Shown: piece after piece, positions 1 to 8,786 of the stretch
Numbering within the stretch: the first letter of the stretch is position 1
Layout of the letters: every line of letters starts with the position of its first letter
Assembly: GCA_020349885.1 (NCBI GenBank)
Contig: CP070701.1
Coordinates: 115,120 to 179,119, forward strand
Length of the DNA: 64,000 nt
Source of the DNA: Acidobacteriota bacterium
GTDB taxonomy: Bacteria > Acidobacteriota > G020349885
Direction: 5' to 3'
The notes under the pieces: model-generated
Told to the model about the DNA's origin: nothing
Databases searched by the model: none
What the model saw: the letters and a program-made list of their open reading frames with translations, nothing else
Made by a program: the position numbers and the translations under genes

Positions 1-657
1 GCGAGCACCGTGACACTCCGGTTCGACCACTATTTCAAAGGCTATGCAACCGACGGTGTGAACGACGATTTTGGGACGGTGAGGGTGAGGAGCGCGCTGA
101 CGGGAGGTGTGTGGAGCGACCTCATTCAATGGGATGAAAACGACGATACGGGCGTTGAGACCATAACGCTGGACGCGACGGCGGAGTGCGCGGGGGCGGC
201 GGACTGCCAGTTTGGCTGGCGTTACGAGGGCAATTGGGACTGGTACTGGGCCGTGGACAACGTGGTGGTGGACGGGATAGGCGGATGCAGCCCGGCGACG
301 TGCGGCGGCGCGCCCTCCGAACCCTCCCCGCCCGGCGCGCTTGACCCTTTGATCATCCCAACCACCGACGCCGACCAGATCATCGTCGAGGACGTGGAAA
401 ACGAGACGGGCTACGTCGTCTACGAAGAGGCCATCGGCACGTGGTACGGGACGCCTTCGCAGGGGTGCCTGTGGGGGGCGGCGGACGTCGTGGACTTGGG
501 CGCGACGGTGCGGCTTAACTATTCCCTCGGGCTGGGCGACCGGTGGGTGGTGGTTTCGGCGGCGAACGCCTCCGGCGAATCAAGCTGCGGCACCGACAGC
601 GCGGGCATTGAGCGCAATACTGTAGGTGTGTGGCCCGCGCCGGGGCCCTGCCCGTAA
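1..657 (+). CDS. secreted multi-domain protein, C-terminal part (5' end outside window)
   Basis: The reading frame is open from the first base, so this is the 3' end of a longer gene that starts upstream of the window. The visible 218 residues begin with a beta-rich module ending in WYWAVDNVVVDG, the kind of ending seen in MAM-like or 'choice-of-anchor' jelly-roll domains of secreted proteins. A Cys-containing linker follows (CSPATCGG), then a second beta-sandwich resembling a fibronectin type III repeat, with a WVVVSAANASGESS strand near the end. Asp/Gly richness, paired cysteines and absence of membrane helices fit an extracellular or surface protein. The catalytic or binding N-terminal part is not in view, so no specific function can be given. 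The gene ends with TAA. Confidence 0.6.
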   Translation, partial: ASTVTLRFDHYFKGYATDGVNDDFGTVRVRSALTGGVWSDLIQWDENDDTGVETITLDATAECAGAADCQFGWRYEGNWDWYWAVDNVVVDGIGGCSPATCGGAPSEPSPPGALDPLIIPTTDADQIIVEDVENETGYVVYEEAIGTWYGTPSQGCLWGAADVVDLGATVRLNYSLGLGDRWVVVSAANASGESSCGTDSAGIERNTVGVWPAPGPCP

Positions 658-664
658 GCAAGGG

Positions 665-685
665 GCCAACCCGTTCGGGGCTGGT
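665..685 (+). terminator. candidate hairpin terminator after the secreted protein gene
   Basis: Arms at 665-672 and 678-685 form an eight-pair stem with one A-C mismatch and one G-T pair around a five-base loop. A short T-containing stretch (TAATCTTTC) follows. It starts 8 bases after the TAA stop. A second small hairpin (CCCCG/CGGGG, 718-734) lies between the two convergent genes. Neither has a full U-tract, so the call is tentative. Confidence 0.3.
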
Positions 686-745
686 TAATCTTTCACGTAG
701 TGGTTTGAAGGGGGTTACCCCGACATTGCCGGGGCAAGAATCTCC

Positions 746-1675
746 TTAGGGCTCTTCCCCACGCTCAAGCCCGCCCGTGAGCTCGCGCACTGAGGAGATT
801 TCCTCCTCCTCGCAGTACTCTCGAAGCTCCCTGACGAGCCGCCCGGCGATCCCGGGCTCCACGAACGTCATGGTCCCCACCTGGACGGCCGTGGCGCCGA
901 CGAGGAGGAATTCCACGACGTCCCGCACCGAGGCGATCCCCCCCACGCCCATTATGGGCACGTCGGGGAGCGCCCGCGCCGTCTGATAGACCATCCGCAC
1001 GGCGACGGGCCGTATGGCGGGGCCGGAAAGCCCTCCCGTGCCGTAGGCGAGGGCGGGCTCCTTCAGCTCGACGTCCACCGCCATGCCGAGGAGCGTGTTG
1101 ATGAGCGAAAGGGCGGCCGCGCCGCCCTCGACGGCGGCCCCGGCAGGGACGGTGACGTCCGTGACGTTCGGCGTGAGCTTCACGGCGACGGGTTTGCTTG
1201 TCGCCTCCACCGCGGCTGCCGTGACCTCCTTGAGGAGCACCGGGTCGACGCCGAACGCCATGCCGCCGCGCTTGATGTTGGGACACGAGACGTTCAGCTC
1301 CAGCATGGCGACGCCCTCGGCGCCGTCGAGCGCCCGCGCCACGGCGGCGTACTCCTCGACCGTCGTGCCCCAGACGTTCGCCACTACGACGGTGTCGTGT
1401 TCTTTAAGGCGCGGCAGCTTCTCTTCGAGAAAAACCTCGACGCCGACGTTCTGCAGGCCGATGGCGTTCAGCATGCCCGCGGGCGTCTCGACCATGCGCG
1501 GAGGGGGCGCGCCTTCGCACGGCTCGAGTGAAAGGCCTTTCACACACACGCCGCCCACGGCGCCAAGGTCGAGGAAATTTTCCAGCTCGACGCCGTACCC
1601 GCACGTGCCGCTCGCGAGAAGGACGGGGTTCTTGAAGCGGACGCCCGCGATCTCGACGGAGAGGTCTACTCCCAC
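746..1675 (-). CDS. pyrD: dihydroorotate dehydrogenase, class 1B catalytic subunit
   Basis: Oxidises dihydroorotate to orotate in pyrimidine synthesis, with FMN in a TIM barrel, and passes electrons to PyrK. The 309-residue length is normal for the class. The active-site loop ELNVSCPN puts the catalytic cysteine at residue 131, as in class 1 enzymes (class 2 uses Ser). FMN-binding glycine stretches VGGIASV and LVGATAVQVGT are near the C-terminus. I chose the GTG at 1675 because it overlaps the pyrK stop (GTGGGAGTAG), has GGGAGGGGAG just upstream and begins the family's usual N-terminus (VDLSVEIAGVRFKNP). A longer open frame upstream only shadows pyrK. Translational coupling to PyrK fits the known heterotetramer. 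Confidence 0.93.
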   Translation of the reverse strand: MGVDLSVEIAGVRFKNPVLLASGTCGYGVELENFLDLGAVGGVCVKGLSLEPCEGAPPPRMVETPAGMLNAIGLQNVGVEVFLEEKLPRLKEHDTVVVANVWGTTVEEYAAVARALDGAEGVAMLELNVSCPNIKRGGMAFGVDPVLLKEVTAAAVEATSKPVAVKLTPNVTDVTVPAGAAVEGGAAALSLINTLLGMAVDVELKEPALAYGTGGLSGPAIRPVAVRMVYQTARALPDVPIMGVGGIASVRDVVEFLLVGATAVQVGTMTFVEPGIAGRLVRELREYCEEEEISSVRELTGGLERGEEP

Positions 1676-2493
1676 AGGAACTCCCCTCCCCGGAGCACCG
1701 CCCCGTCCCGGCAGGCCAGGATGTAGCGGCCGTCGGGCGCCTTCATGACGCAGGAAAGGCAGACGCCGATGCCGCAGCCCATGTAGTCGCCGAGCATGTA
1801 CTGCACGGGAATCCGCCTCTTGCGGCACAGGTCGTCCACGGCCTGCATCATGGGCGTCGAGCCGCACGAGAGAACGGCGCACTCCTCGCCGTAGCGGTCG
1901 ACGAACTTTTCGAAGGGCTCCGTGACGAGCCCCCGCTCGCCCAGCGTGCCGTCCTCCGTGACCGGGTGAAGGTCGAGGCCCAGGCGGGCGAATTCTTCGA
2001 GGTGAATGTGGCTCCGCGTGCTGCAGCCGTAGAAGAGGTGGACGGAGAGGGCGGAGCTTTCCTTTATGACGCGGGCCGCGAAGTAGAAGGGCGCGACGCC
2101 GCTGCTGCCCCCCACTATCACGACGCGCCGGACACTCTCTGGAAAATCGAGGTCGAAACCCCTCCCGAGCGGTCCCAGCACGTCGAGCGTCTGGCCCGGT
2201 TTCGCCCGCTGGAACAGCCTCGTCGCGGGGCCGATGGCGCTTATCAGGAACTCGACGCGCCCGTCCTCCTCCTGCGCGTTCCAGAAGCTTATTGGGCGGC
2301 GCACCAGGGGGGAGACCCCGTCGCCGGCGCGCAGCATGGCGAACTGCCCCGGGCGGGCGTTCCGCGCGATGTAGGGGCTTTCGAGAGATAGTATGAAATC
2401 GTCCGCCCCCAGATCGAACACTTCCAGAACCTTGGCCCTCTCGTCGCGGGGAAGAGCGGGGAGAGATTTTTCAGGAGAGGGCGCGCTTGCCAT
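1666..2493 (-). CDS. pyrK: dihydroorotate dehydrogenase electron transfer subunit
   Basis: FAD and [2Fe-2S] subunit that carries electrons from class 1B PyrD to NAD+. The 275-residue protein has the ferredoxin-reductase layout: an FAD-binding barrel with RRPISFWN at about 65-72, an NAD domain beginning VVIVGGSSGVAPF, and a C-terminal cluster with Cys240, Cys245, Cys248 and Cys261 (CX4CX2CX12C), the PyrK signature. It is the first gene of a pyrK-pyrD operon and overlaps pyrD by 10 bases. The ATG start has no clear ribosome site and lies only a few bases from a predicted transcription start, so the message may be nearly leaderless. Confidence 0.93.
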   Translation of the reverse strand: MASAPSPEKSLPALPRDERAKVLEVFDLGADDFILSLESPYIARNARPGQFAMLRAGDGVSPLVRRPISFWNAQEEDGRVEFLISAIGPATRLFQRAKPGQTLDVLGPLGRGFDLDFPESVRRVVIVGGSSGVAPFYFAARVIKESSALSVHLFYGCSTRSHIHLEEFARLGLDLHPVTEDGTLGERGLVTEPFEKFVDRYGEECAVLSCGSTPMMQAVDDLCRKRRIPVQYMLGDYMGCGIGVCLSCVMKAPDGRYILACRDGAVLRGGEFLWE

Positions 2494-2501
2494 TGCGCCT
2501 C

Positions 2502-2530
2502 AATATAGCAGGGGCCAGGGGGATAGGCAA
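2502..2530 (-). promoter_or_regulatory. candidate sigma70 promoter for pyrK-pyrD
   Basis: On the minus strand, TTGCCT (2530-2525), a 17-base spacer and TATATT (2507-2502). Transcription would begin around 2495, almost on the pyrK ATG at 2493. Confidence 0.4.
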
Positions 2531-2635
2531 GGCGCCCGGGAAGGGAAAAACCTTGCCTTCCCCCGGGGGGGCGGTGGTAGACTGTCGCACGGATACGAGT
2601 ATGCTTTTCCCCGACACAACAAGCGGCGTCGCCCG

Positions 2636-3715
2636 ATGAAAACGCCCGCATCACGCATAGCGGGCTACGACCTCGCCCGGGCGCTCGCCATCATGGGCAT
2701 GGTGGCGGTGCATTTCCGGTTGAAGATGGACGCCTACGAGGTCGGCCCGGACTGGCTCGCGTGGCTGGCGAACCTCATCGACGGCCGGGCGGCCGCGACG
2801 TTCGTCGTTCTTGCGGGCGTGGGAATTTCCCTGATGTCGCGGCGCGCGAGGGAGGAAGGCGACGCGCAGGCCCTGCTCCGCACAAGAAACAGGCTGCTCC
2901 GGCGCGCGCTGTTCCTCTTCGTCGTCGGGTACGCCTACGCCCCCATCTGGCAGGGCGACATCCTGCACTTCTACGGGGTCTTCCTGGCGGCCGGGGCGTT
3001 CCTGCTCGCGGCCCCGGGCCGGGTGCTCTGGCGCATCGCGGGCGCGCTCACGGTCGGGTACGTCCCGCTCGTTTTCGTTCTCGATTACGACTACGGCTGG
3101 GACTGGGAGACGCTGTACTATCACGGCTTCTGGACGCCGAAGGGGCTCGTCATGCACCTGTTCTTCAACGGGGTAAGCCCCGTGATCCCCTGGCTGGCCT
3201 TCCTGCTGGTCGGCATGTGGCTCGGGAGGCAGGACTTATTCAATCCGGCGGTGCGCAGGCGGATCCTGGTGCGTGCCGCGTCCGTCGCCCTCGCCGCCGA
3301 GGCGGTCTCGTCCCTCCTCGTGCACAGCTTCGCGACCGGCCCGGAGGACTATGAGGTCATCGCCGTGTTCGGCACCTGGTCCATGCCCCCGTTGCCGCTC
3401 TACATGCTCGCGGGCGGAGGAACGGCCATCGCCGTCATCACGCTCTGCGTGGCGTTCGCCCGGAGTCACCCCTCGTCGAAGCTGCTCGCCCCCATGGTCG
3501 CGGCCGGGCAGCTGGCCCTCACGCTGTACGTCGGCCACGTCGTCGTGGGCCTGGGCGCCCTGAACGCCGTCGGGCTCCTGAAAAAACAGCCCCTGCCGTT
3601 CGCCCTCGGGTGCGCGCTCGTCTTCTGCGCCCTCGCGGTCCTGTTCGCCTACGCGTGGAGACAACGGTACGAAAGGGGCCCCCTGGAATGGTTCATGCGG
3701 AAGGTGACGGGATAG
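2636..3715 (+). CDS. DUF418 / heparan-acetyltransferase-like membrane protein, copy 1
   Basis: Polytopic inner-membrane protein of 359 residues. It opens with RIAGYDLARALAIMGMV, the first helix typical of the DUF1624/HGSNAT-type acyltransferase fold. It ends in FAYAWRQRYERGPLEWFMRK, the C-terminal signature of the DUF418 (YeiB-like) family. About nine or ten hydrophobic segments are visible. Family members are thought to move acyl groups or small molecules across the membrane, but substrates are unknown. The ATG at 2636 is chosen because both duplicate copies are conserved from exactly this codon; the open frame upstream is non-hydrophobic and not homologous. It stands alone with its copy, with no obvious pathway partner. 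Confidence 0.8.
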   Translation: MKTPASRIAGYDLARALAIMGMVAVHFRLKMDAYEVGPDWLAWLANLIDGRAAATFVVLAGVGISLMSRRAREEGDAQALLRTRNRLLRRALFLFVVGYAYAPIWQGDILHFYGVFLAAGAFLLAAPGRVLWRIAGALTVGYVPLVFVLDYDYGWDWETLYYHGFWTPKGLVMHLFFNGVSPVIPWLAFLLVGMWLGRQDLFNPAVRRRILVRAASVALAAEAVSSLLVHSFATGPEDYEVIAVFGTWSMPPLPLYMLAGGGTAIAVITLCVAFARSHPSSKLLAPMVAAGQLALTLYVGHVVVGLGALNAVGLLKKQPLPFALGCALVFCALAVLFAYAWRQRYERGPLEWFMRKVTG

Positions 3716-3767
3716 ACTCTTTGGAAACGAATATGCTTTTCCCCGACACAACAAGCGGCGTCACCCG

Positions 3768-4859
3768 ATGAAAACTCCCGCATCACGCATAGCCGGCTAC
3801 GACCTCGCCCGGGCGCTCGCGATCATGGGGATGGTGGTGGCGCATTTCAGGTGGGTCATGGACGCCTACGGGGTCGGCCCGGCCTGGCTTGCGTGGCTGG
3901 CGGACCGTATCGACGGCCGGGCGGCCGCGACGTTCGTCGTTCTCGCCGGCGTGGGAATTTCGCTGATGTCGCGCCGCGCGCGGGAGGCCGGCGACGTCCA
4001 AGCCATGCTCCAGACGCGGAACAGGCTGCTCCGGCGCGCGCTGTTTCTCTTCGTCGTCGGGTACGCCTACGCCACCGTCTGGCAGGCCGACATCCTGCAC
4101 TGCTACGGGGTCTACATGGCCGTGGGGGCGTTCCTGCTCGCGGCCTCGGGCCGCGCGCTGTGGCGCATCGCGGCCGTGCTCGTGGCCGTGTACCTCCCGC
4201 TCATGGGCCTCTTCAATTACGAGTCCGGCTGGGAGTGGGAGTCGATGTTCTATCACGGCTTCTGGACGCCGAAGGGTCTTCTCATGAACCTGTTCTACAA
4301 CGGGTTCACCCCCGTGATCCCCTGGCTGGCCTTCCTGCTGGTCGGCATGTGGCTCGGGAGGCAGGACCTGTTCGACCCCGTCGTGCGCAAACGGATCCTG
4401 GTGCGGGCGGCGTCCGTCGCCCTGGCCACCGAAGCGGTCTCGTCCTTCCTCGTGCACCGCTTAACGGCCGGCGCGACCGAAATGGAAAAAATCTACATCG
4501 AGGTCATGGTCGGCACCTGGTCCATGCCCCCGTTGCCGCTCTACATGCTCGCGGGCGGAGGAACGGCCGTGACCGTCATCACGCTCTGCGTGGCGTTCGC
4601 CCGGAGTCATCCCTCGTCGAAGCTGCTTTCCCCCATGGTCGCGACCGGGCAGCTGGCCCTCACGCTGTACATAGGCCACGTCTTCATCGGCGTAAGCACC
4701 TTGAACGCCCTCGGGCTCCTGGGAAAACAGTCCCTGCCTTTCGCCCTGGCGAGCGCGGCCGTCTTCTGCGCGTGCGCGGTCCTGTTCGCGTACGCGTGGA
4801 GACAACGGTATGAAAAAGGCCCCCTGGAGTGGTTCATGCGGAAGGTGACTCGGAGTTAG
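3768..4859 (+). CDS. DUF418 / heparan-acetyltransferase-like membrane protein, copy 2
   Basis: Head-to-tail duplicate of the preceding gene (363 residues against 359), intact, with the same first helix and the same DUF418 C-terminus (WRQRYEKGPLEWFMRKVT). Differences cluster in the periplasmic loop before the FGTWSMPPLPLY-type helix: copy 2 has four extra residues there (around LTAGATEMEKIYIEVMVGTW). Other changes are conservative. Both copies keep full frames, so both are probably expressed. The loop divergence hints at a shift in partner or substrate, but that is inference. Copy 2 has its own copy of the leader sequence. Confidence 0.8.
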   Translation: MKTPASRIAGYDLARALAIMGMVVAHFRWVMDAYGVGPAWLAWLADRIDGRAAATFVVLAGVGISLMSRRAREAGDVQAMLQTRNRLLRRALFLFVVGYAYATVWQADILHCYGVYMAVGAFLLAASGRALWRIAAVLVAVYLPLMGLFNYESGWEWESMFYHGFWTPKGLLMNLFYNGFTPVIPWLAFLLVGMWLGRQDLFDPVVRKRILVRAASVALATEAVSSFLVHRLTAGATEMEKIYIEVMVGTWSMPPLPLYMLAGGGTAVTVITLCVAFARSHPSSKLLSPMVATGQLALTLYIGHVFIGVSTLNALGLLGKQSLPFALASAAVFCACAVLFAYAWRQRYEKGPLEWFMRKVTRS

Positions 4860-4864
4860 GGAAG

Positions 4865-4921
4865 GGATTAGGGATTAGCCGTTAGGGGTTAGCGAAAGGA
4901 ATTCTTACTAATCCCTATTCC
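4865..4921. repeat. intergenic inverted repeat
   Basis: GGATTAGGGATTAG (4865-4878) is answered by CTAATCCCTATTCC (4908-4921), 13 of 14 positions complementary, around a 29-base centre that itself contains GTTAGGGGTTAG. It lies between two convergent genes and could form a hairpin for either strand. No U-tract follows. A second long intergenic palindrome occurs at 20453-20487. Confidence 0.6.
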
Positions 4922-4994
4922 CTGGTTCCTGGCTACAACACGCCGTGCTTTGGCCCGCCGCCCCCCTCGGGCGTTACCCTTGAAAGCGCTCTGC

Positions 4995-5717
4995 TCAGTG
5001 GAGCTTGAAGTCGTCGCCGAGGTAGATGCGCCGCACCTCGGGGTCGGCCACCAGGCGCTCCGGCGTGTCCGCCTGGAAGATCTCGCCCTGGCTCAGGATG
5101 TAGGCGCGGTCGGTGATGCGCAGGGTCTCGCGCACGTTGTGGTCGGTGAGGAGGACGCCGATCCCGCGCTCCTTGAGGCGGGCGATGATTTTCTGAATCT
5201 CCAGCACGGCAATGGGGTCGATGCCGGAGAACGGCTCGTCGAGCAACAGGAATTTCGGCGAGAGCAGCAGGCCCCGCGCGATCTCGAGGCGGCGGCGCTC
5301 GCCCCCGCTCAGCGTGTAAGCCTTCTGGTCAGCGCGCTCCGTGAGGGAAAACTCTTCCAGGAGCGTCTCGGTCCGCTCGTCGCGCTCCTCCTCCTCGAGC
5401 GGCAGCGTTTCCAAGATGGCGAGAAGGTTCTCGCGCACCGTCATCCTCCGGAACACCGAAGGTTCCTGCGGGAGGTAGCCGATGCCCTTGCGCGCGCGGA
5501 TGTACATCGGCTCGTGCGTAATGTCCTCCTCGCCCAGGAAAACTTTTCCGCCCTCGGGATAGACCAGGCCCACGACTATGGAGAAGAGGGTGGTTTTCCC
5601 CGCGCCGTTGGGACCGAGAAGCCCCACCACCTCCGCCGGAGCAATCTCGAGCGAGACGTCCTGTACCACGGAGCGGTGGTTGTATGACTTGAAGATGCTC
5701 TCAGTACGCAGCTTCAC
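4995..5717 (-). CDS. lptB: LPS export ABC transporter ATP-binding protein
   Basis: Cytoplasmic ATPase that powers LPS extraction from the inner membrane with LptF/LptG (not in the window). The 240-residue protein has Walker [10 protein letters not shown] (35-43), Q-loop [12 protein letters not shown], signature LSGGERRR (from 136), Walker [13 protein letters not shown] (from about 156) and H-loop [11 protein letters not shown], all matching LptB. The GTG at 5717 is chosen because it overlaps the end of the LptC/LptA gene and gives the standard N-terminus ([17 protein letters not shown]). A longer open frame upstream is Arg/Pro-rich shadow of the neighbouring gene. The 17-base overlap implies coupled translation with the periplasmic component. 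Confidence 0.93.
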   Translation of the reverse strand: MKLRTESIFKSYNHRSVVQDVSLEIAPAEVVGLLGPNGAGKTTLFSIVVGLVYPEGGKVFLGEEDITHEPMYIRARKGIGYLPQEPSVFRRMTVRENLLAILETLPLEEEERDERTETLLEEFSLTERADQKAYTLSGGERRRLEIARGLLLSPKFLLLDEPFSGIDPIAVLEIQKIIARLKERGIGVLLTDHNVRETLRITDRAYILSQGEIFQADTPERLVADPEVRRIYLGDDFKLH

Positions 5718-7593
5718 GGGAAGACTCCATGTCGATGTCGGCCGCCGCCGAGGCGGTCGTCGGCTCGGTCTCAGGCGGCGGCTCGGCGGCCTTCGAGGTC
5801 GAGACGGTGCGGCCATGCGCGTCGGTATAAACCCCGAGCGTGTCCCCCTTGAGGCTGTAGGTGAGCACGCGGCCCCTGGCGACGCGCCCCGTCTCGAGCT
5901 CGCGAATCTCGATTTCACGCTCCCCCCCAAGAGTGGCCTCCTCGCGGCCCATCAGGTATTCGGCCCAGTCGCCGCTCCCACGCCGGCCGGGGCTTTCGAG
6001 AATTACGTTCCCGCGCGCCATGAGGCGCTCGATGCGTGTCTCGTCCGTCTGCCCGCTCTCGCTGAAGTACGCGTAAAGGTCCTCGGAACGAAGCGACACG
6101 TCCCGCCGCATGAGCTGCGCTCCACCCCGGTAGACGGCCACGCGCTCCGCGTCCTCGTATCGGAGCGACTGGGAGGTCACCATCGTCGGCGCGCGCTCGT
6201 CGTCCACCGTGAGAAGCCGCGTCATGACGTGGTCGTCGGCCTGGAGCACGCTTTCCTTGAGATAGAAGTGGAGGACGGACGCGGTAATCGTGTCCTCGCC
6301 GTGGCGCATCACGGCCGAGCGGCGAAACTCCGCGTGTTCTTCCTCCTGCCACATGGTGACCTCGTCGGCATAGACGTAGACCGGCTCTTCGCTCTGGAAG
6401 GGAAAGCGCAGGGCCGGCAGGGGATCTTCCCGGCCGGGCTCCGGGCTTCGCGAGACGGCCTGCACGGTTCCCCGGCCTTCCAGGCGCCCCTCGCTTTGGT
6501 GGAATACCATGTGCTCGCTTCGGAGGATGTAGGACGGCGACTGGACCTCGGCGTTGCCCGAAAGCTCGAGCGCATCTTCCGCCACCTCGTACCGTATCTT
6601 GTCCGCGTAGGCCACGGCGTTCTCGCGCCGGAACGCGGTGTGGCCGGAGAACTCGAGGCTGGAGAACCGCGCCGAAGGGGCGTCGTAGCGGGCCAGGAGG
6701 CGCTCGCTTCGCAGCGTAGAGAGAGGGTCGTCGGGAAGGCCGGTCTGCGTCTCCACCTGCACGTCGCCGCGCGCCGCGATGCGGTCGAGCGCCTCGCCCG
6801 CGAAGTACGCCGTCATCACGGGCGCCCATACCCGGTAGTGCGTGGCGTCGGCCTCCGAGGGAAGGCTTTCGAGAAAGACGCAGGCGCGCTTCCACGCCTC
6901 CTCGTCCTCGCCGTTGTCGTCCGGAGCGGCGCCGCCGCGCAGCACGACGCGGTTCCTGGCGCGGTCGTACTCCAGGCGCTCCGCCTGCAGGAGAATGCGG
7001 GTGGCCTGGTCGGGAGGCTCGTCCTCTTGTAGGGCGTCCGCCCCCACCCGCCCCTCGAGGATCAGCATGCCGTCCGCCACGCTGTAGTGCAGGTGCCGCC
7101 CCGTGCCTTGAAGCGTGCTTCTGCGAAAACGCACGGGGCTGGGGGTGGAGGCCGCTTGCTCCTTGTCGTCGTAGCGGAGCTCTTCGGTTTGCACCTCAAG
7201 CCCCCGGTCGTCCCGGAGCGTCACGTCCCCCAGAAGGGTCAGGTCGCCGCTGCGCGCGTCGTAATCGGCTCTTTCGCTCGTGACGTAGAGTTCTCCCTCA
7301 TCGTCGTACAGCGTGGCGGAAACCTCTTCGAGGCTGCGCACGCCGTTCAGAAAATCGGCGACGCGGCGGGACTCGATGCGGAATACCTTCCGGCCCCCCT
7401 GGGTCCGCGTATGGGAGAATTCCGTGCCCTCGGCCGCGGCGTCGCGCCCCAGCATGGAAAACACGGCGTCTATGGAAACTCGACTAAGGGCGGAGATCGG
7501 CCGCCCCTTCTGCCACATGAACACCATGATTATGATGAACACTCCCCCCAGCCCCATGAGGGCCAACGCGACGTTTCTCTTCCTACGGTTCAT
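5701..7593 (-). CDS. lptC: large LptC/LptA-type LPS transport protein
   Basis: 630 residues with one N-terminal membrane helix (about 8-24, [21 protein letters not shown]), then a long periplasmic region of repeated beta-strand patterns typical of the OstA/LptC/LptA jelly-roll family, such as [32 protein letters not shown] and [17 protein letters not shown]. coli LptC and LptA are each under 200 residues, so this protein could supply both the membrane anchor and several bridge units in one chain. The ATG at 7593 precedes a basic MNRRKRN leader and is preferred over an upstream start that adds 27 unrelated residues. It directly precedes and overlaps lptB. The exact boundary between LptC-like and LptA-like parts cannot be fixed by eye. 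Confidence 0.8.
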   Translation of the reverse strand: MNRRKRNVALALMGLGGVFIIIMVFMWQKGRPISALSRVSIDAVFSMLGRDAAAEGTEFSHTRTQGGRKVFRIESRRVADFLNGVRSLEEVSATLYDDEGELYVTSERADYDARSGDLTLLGDVTLRDDRGLEVQTEELRYDDKEQAASTPSPVRFRRSTLQGTGRHLHYSVADGMLILEGRVGADALQEDEPPDQATRILLQAERLEYDRARNRVVLRGGAAPDDNGEDEEAWKRACVFLESLPSEADATHYRVWAPVMTAYFAGEALDRIAARGDVQVETQTGLPDDPLSTLRSERLLARYDAPSARFSSLEFSGHTAFRRENAVAYADKIRYEVAEDALELSGNAEVQSPSYILRSEHMVFHQSEGRLEGRGTVQAVSRSPEPGREDPLPALRFPFQSEEPVYVYADEVTMWQEEEHAEFRRSAVMRHGEDTITASVLHFYLKESVLQADDHVMTRLLTVDDERAPTMVTSQSLRYEDAERVAVYRGGAQLMRRDVSLRSEDLYAYFSESGQTDETRIERLMARGNVILESPGRRGSGDWAEYLMGREEATLGGEREIEIRELETGRVARGRVLTYSLKGDTLGVYTDAHGRTVSTSKAAEPPPETEPTTASAAADIDMESSREAAY

Positions 7594-7747
7594 CGTACAT
7601 CGTGTTTTCGTTCTATACGTGTTCCAGGCGCCCCGGCCGGGAACCATGCAACGGTTATTACATTTCAGCCACACGCTGAATCGGCGGGAAAGGCGAGCGC
7701 GGCATGCCTCTCCTCGCTGAGTCAGTGCTCCGTCCTAGAAACTCTAT

Positions 7748-7777
7748 ATTATCCCATAACTTACGGAAACTTGCCAA
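7748..7777 (-). promoter_or_regulatory. candidate sigma70 promoter for the lptC-lptB operon
   Basis: On the minus strand, TTGGCA (7777-7772), an 18-base spacer and GATAAT (7753-7748). It lies about 155 bases upstream of the lptC start and reads toward it. Confidence 0.45.
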
Positions 7778-7830
7778 CGCCGGGCCGGGTGAGGGCAGGG
7801 CAGGGGGGGGCGCGAGGCGCGCGTCGTACG

Positions 7831-7859
7831 TTGACACCTTCCGCGACGGCCGTTATACT
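7831..7859 (+). promoter_or_regulatory. strong sigma70-type promoter of the tRNA-Leu gene
   Basis: TTGACA (7831-7836), a 17-base spacer and TATACT (7854-7859). The predicted start near 7866 leaves a very short leader before the tRNA at 7874, as is usual for tRNA genes. Confidence 0.8.
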
Positions 7860-7873
7860 TTTTTTGCAAGCTC

Positions 7874-7958
<85 letters not shown>

Positions 7959-7980
7959 TTCGATGCCTTCGGAGGGCGGG

Positions 7981-7995
7981 CCCCCTTCGGCACCA
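7981..7995 (+). repeat. repeat of the tRNA-Leu 3' end, with CCA
   Basis: CCCCCTTCGGCA at 7981-7992 exactly repeats the last 12 bases of the tRNA gene (7945-7956), and here it is followed directly by CCA (7993-7995). Only 24 bases separate the copies. It looks like a leftover tRNA 3' end or attachment-site scar. No integrase is visible nearby. Confidence 0.6.
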
Positions 7996-8082
7996 CAAGT
8001 GCGCTGACACTCGTCATCTATTGCAAATAGAGGTTTTGAGGCTTTCGGCCCTCGGTCTCTGCTTCGGCCGGCCGGCTTCGCC

Positions 8083-8111
8083 TTGATGCGAACACTGCAA
8101 GCACGTAGGAT
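8083..8111 (+). promoter_or_regulatory. weak candidate promoter for the NTPase gene
   Basis: TTGATG (8083-8088), a 17-base spacer and TAGGAT (8106-8111), about 48 bases before the ATG at 8159. Confidence 0.3.
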
Positions 8112-8158
8112 GTTGCGTTCAGGAAGCGATAGGAGAACCTCGAAAACAATCTTTCGAA

Positions 8159-8680
8159 ATGGCCAAGAATATTATCCTCGTCGGCAAGCCAGGTGTCGGC
8201 AAGACCACGCTCGTGAAGAAGCTTCTCGCCCGCCTCGGGAGCCGGGCCGGCGGTTTCTACACGGGCGAAATCCGGCGGGACGGCAGGCGGGTGGGCTTCG
8301 ACATCACGACGACGTTCGGCGAGAGCGGGGTGCTTGCCCATATCGACGCAAAAAGCCCCCATCGGGTCGGAAAATACAGGGTCAACGTGAAGGACCTCGA
8401 CGGCATTGCCGTGGCCGCCGTCCGAAAGGCGCTTGAGAGCTGCCCGACCGCGGTGATCGATGAGGTCGCCAAGATGGAGCTCTTTTCCGAAAAATTCCGC
8501 GGGGCCGTGAAGGAGGCCCTGGATTCTTCCAAACGGGTGGTCGCCACGATGCAGCAGAGGAAGGAGCCGTTCCTCGAGGACATCAAGAGAAGGAAGGACG
8601 TGGAAGTGCTTCGCGTTACCGTTGAGAATCGGGATTCGCTGGCGCAAGAGGTGCTCGCCCGGCTGGGGTTGGAAAGTTAG
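8159..8680 (+). CDS. THEP1-like nucleoside-triphosphatase
   Basis: P-loop NTPase of 173 residues. Walker A GKPGVGKTTLV is at about 9-19, the substrate region GGFYTGEIRRDGRRVGFDI follows, and Walker B is AVIDEVAKMELF. This order and the length match the archaeal/bacterial THEP1 family (human NTPCR relatives), which hydrolyse several NTPs in vitro and whose cell role is unclear. It is a single gene between the tRNA and a convergent minus-strand pair. AGGAG lies too far upstream (about 24 bases) to be a normal ribosome site, but the N-terminus MAKNIILVGKPGVGKTT is typical, so the start is secure. Confidence 0.85.
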   Translation: MAKNIILVGKPGVGKTTLVKKLLARLGSRAGGFYTGEIRRDGRRVGFDITTTFGESGVLAHIDAKSPHRVGKYRVNVKDLDGIAVAAVRKALESCPTAVIDEVAKMELFSEKFRGAVKEALDSSKRVVATMQQRKEPFLEDIKRRKDVEVLRVTVENRDSLAQEVLARLGLES

Positions 8681-8786
8681 AAAAATTTTCTCAAAGCGAG
8701 CTTGTTTTTTTCGGTCACAATTCCAGAACCTCAATCGGCTGAGCTATTTTAGAGATGCTTCCGCCGCAGGATTGGAACCCGACAGC

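Larger units (their letters stand above)
2592..4859 (+). repeat. tandem gene duplication including upstream sequence
   Basis: The segment running from about 2592 through the first DUF418-type gene is repeated from about 3722 through the second. The two leaders are nearly identical: ATGCTTTTCCCCGACACAAC followed by the same AAGCGGCGTC block occurs before each ATG. The two genes then align from first to last codon, with only scattered substitutions. Copy 2's upstream sequence starts directly at the stop codon of copy 1, as expected of a head-to-tail duplication. Confidence 0.85.

Noticed and set aside
8735-8786. Minus-strand stretch resembling a tRNA T arm followed by a D-arm-like sequence
   Set aside because: The order of arms is reversed for one tRNA, no acceptor stem pairs, and no anticodon arm lies between them.
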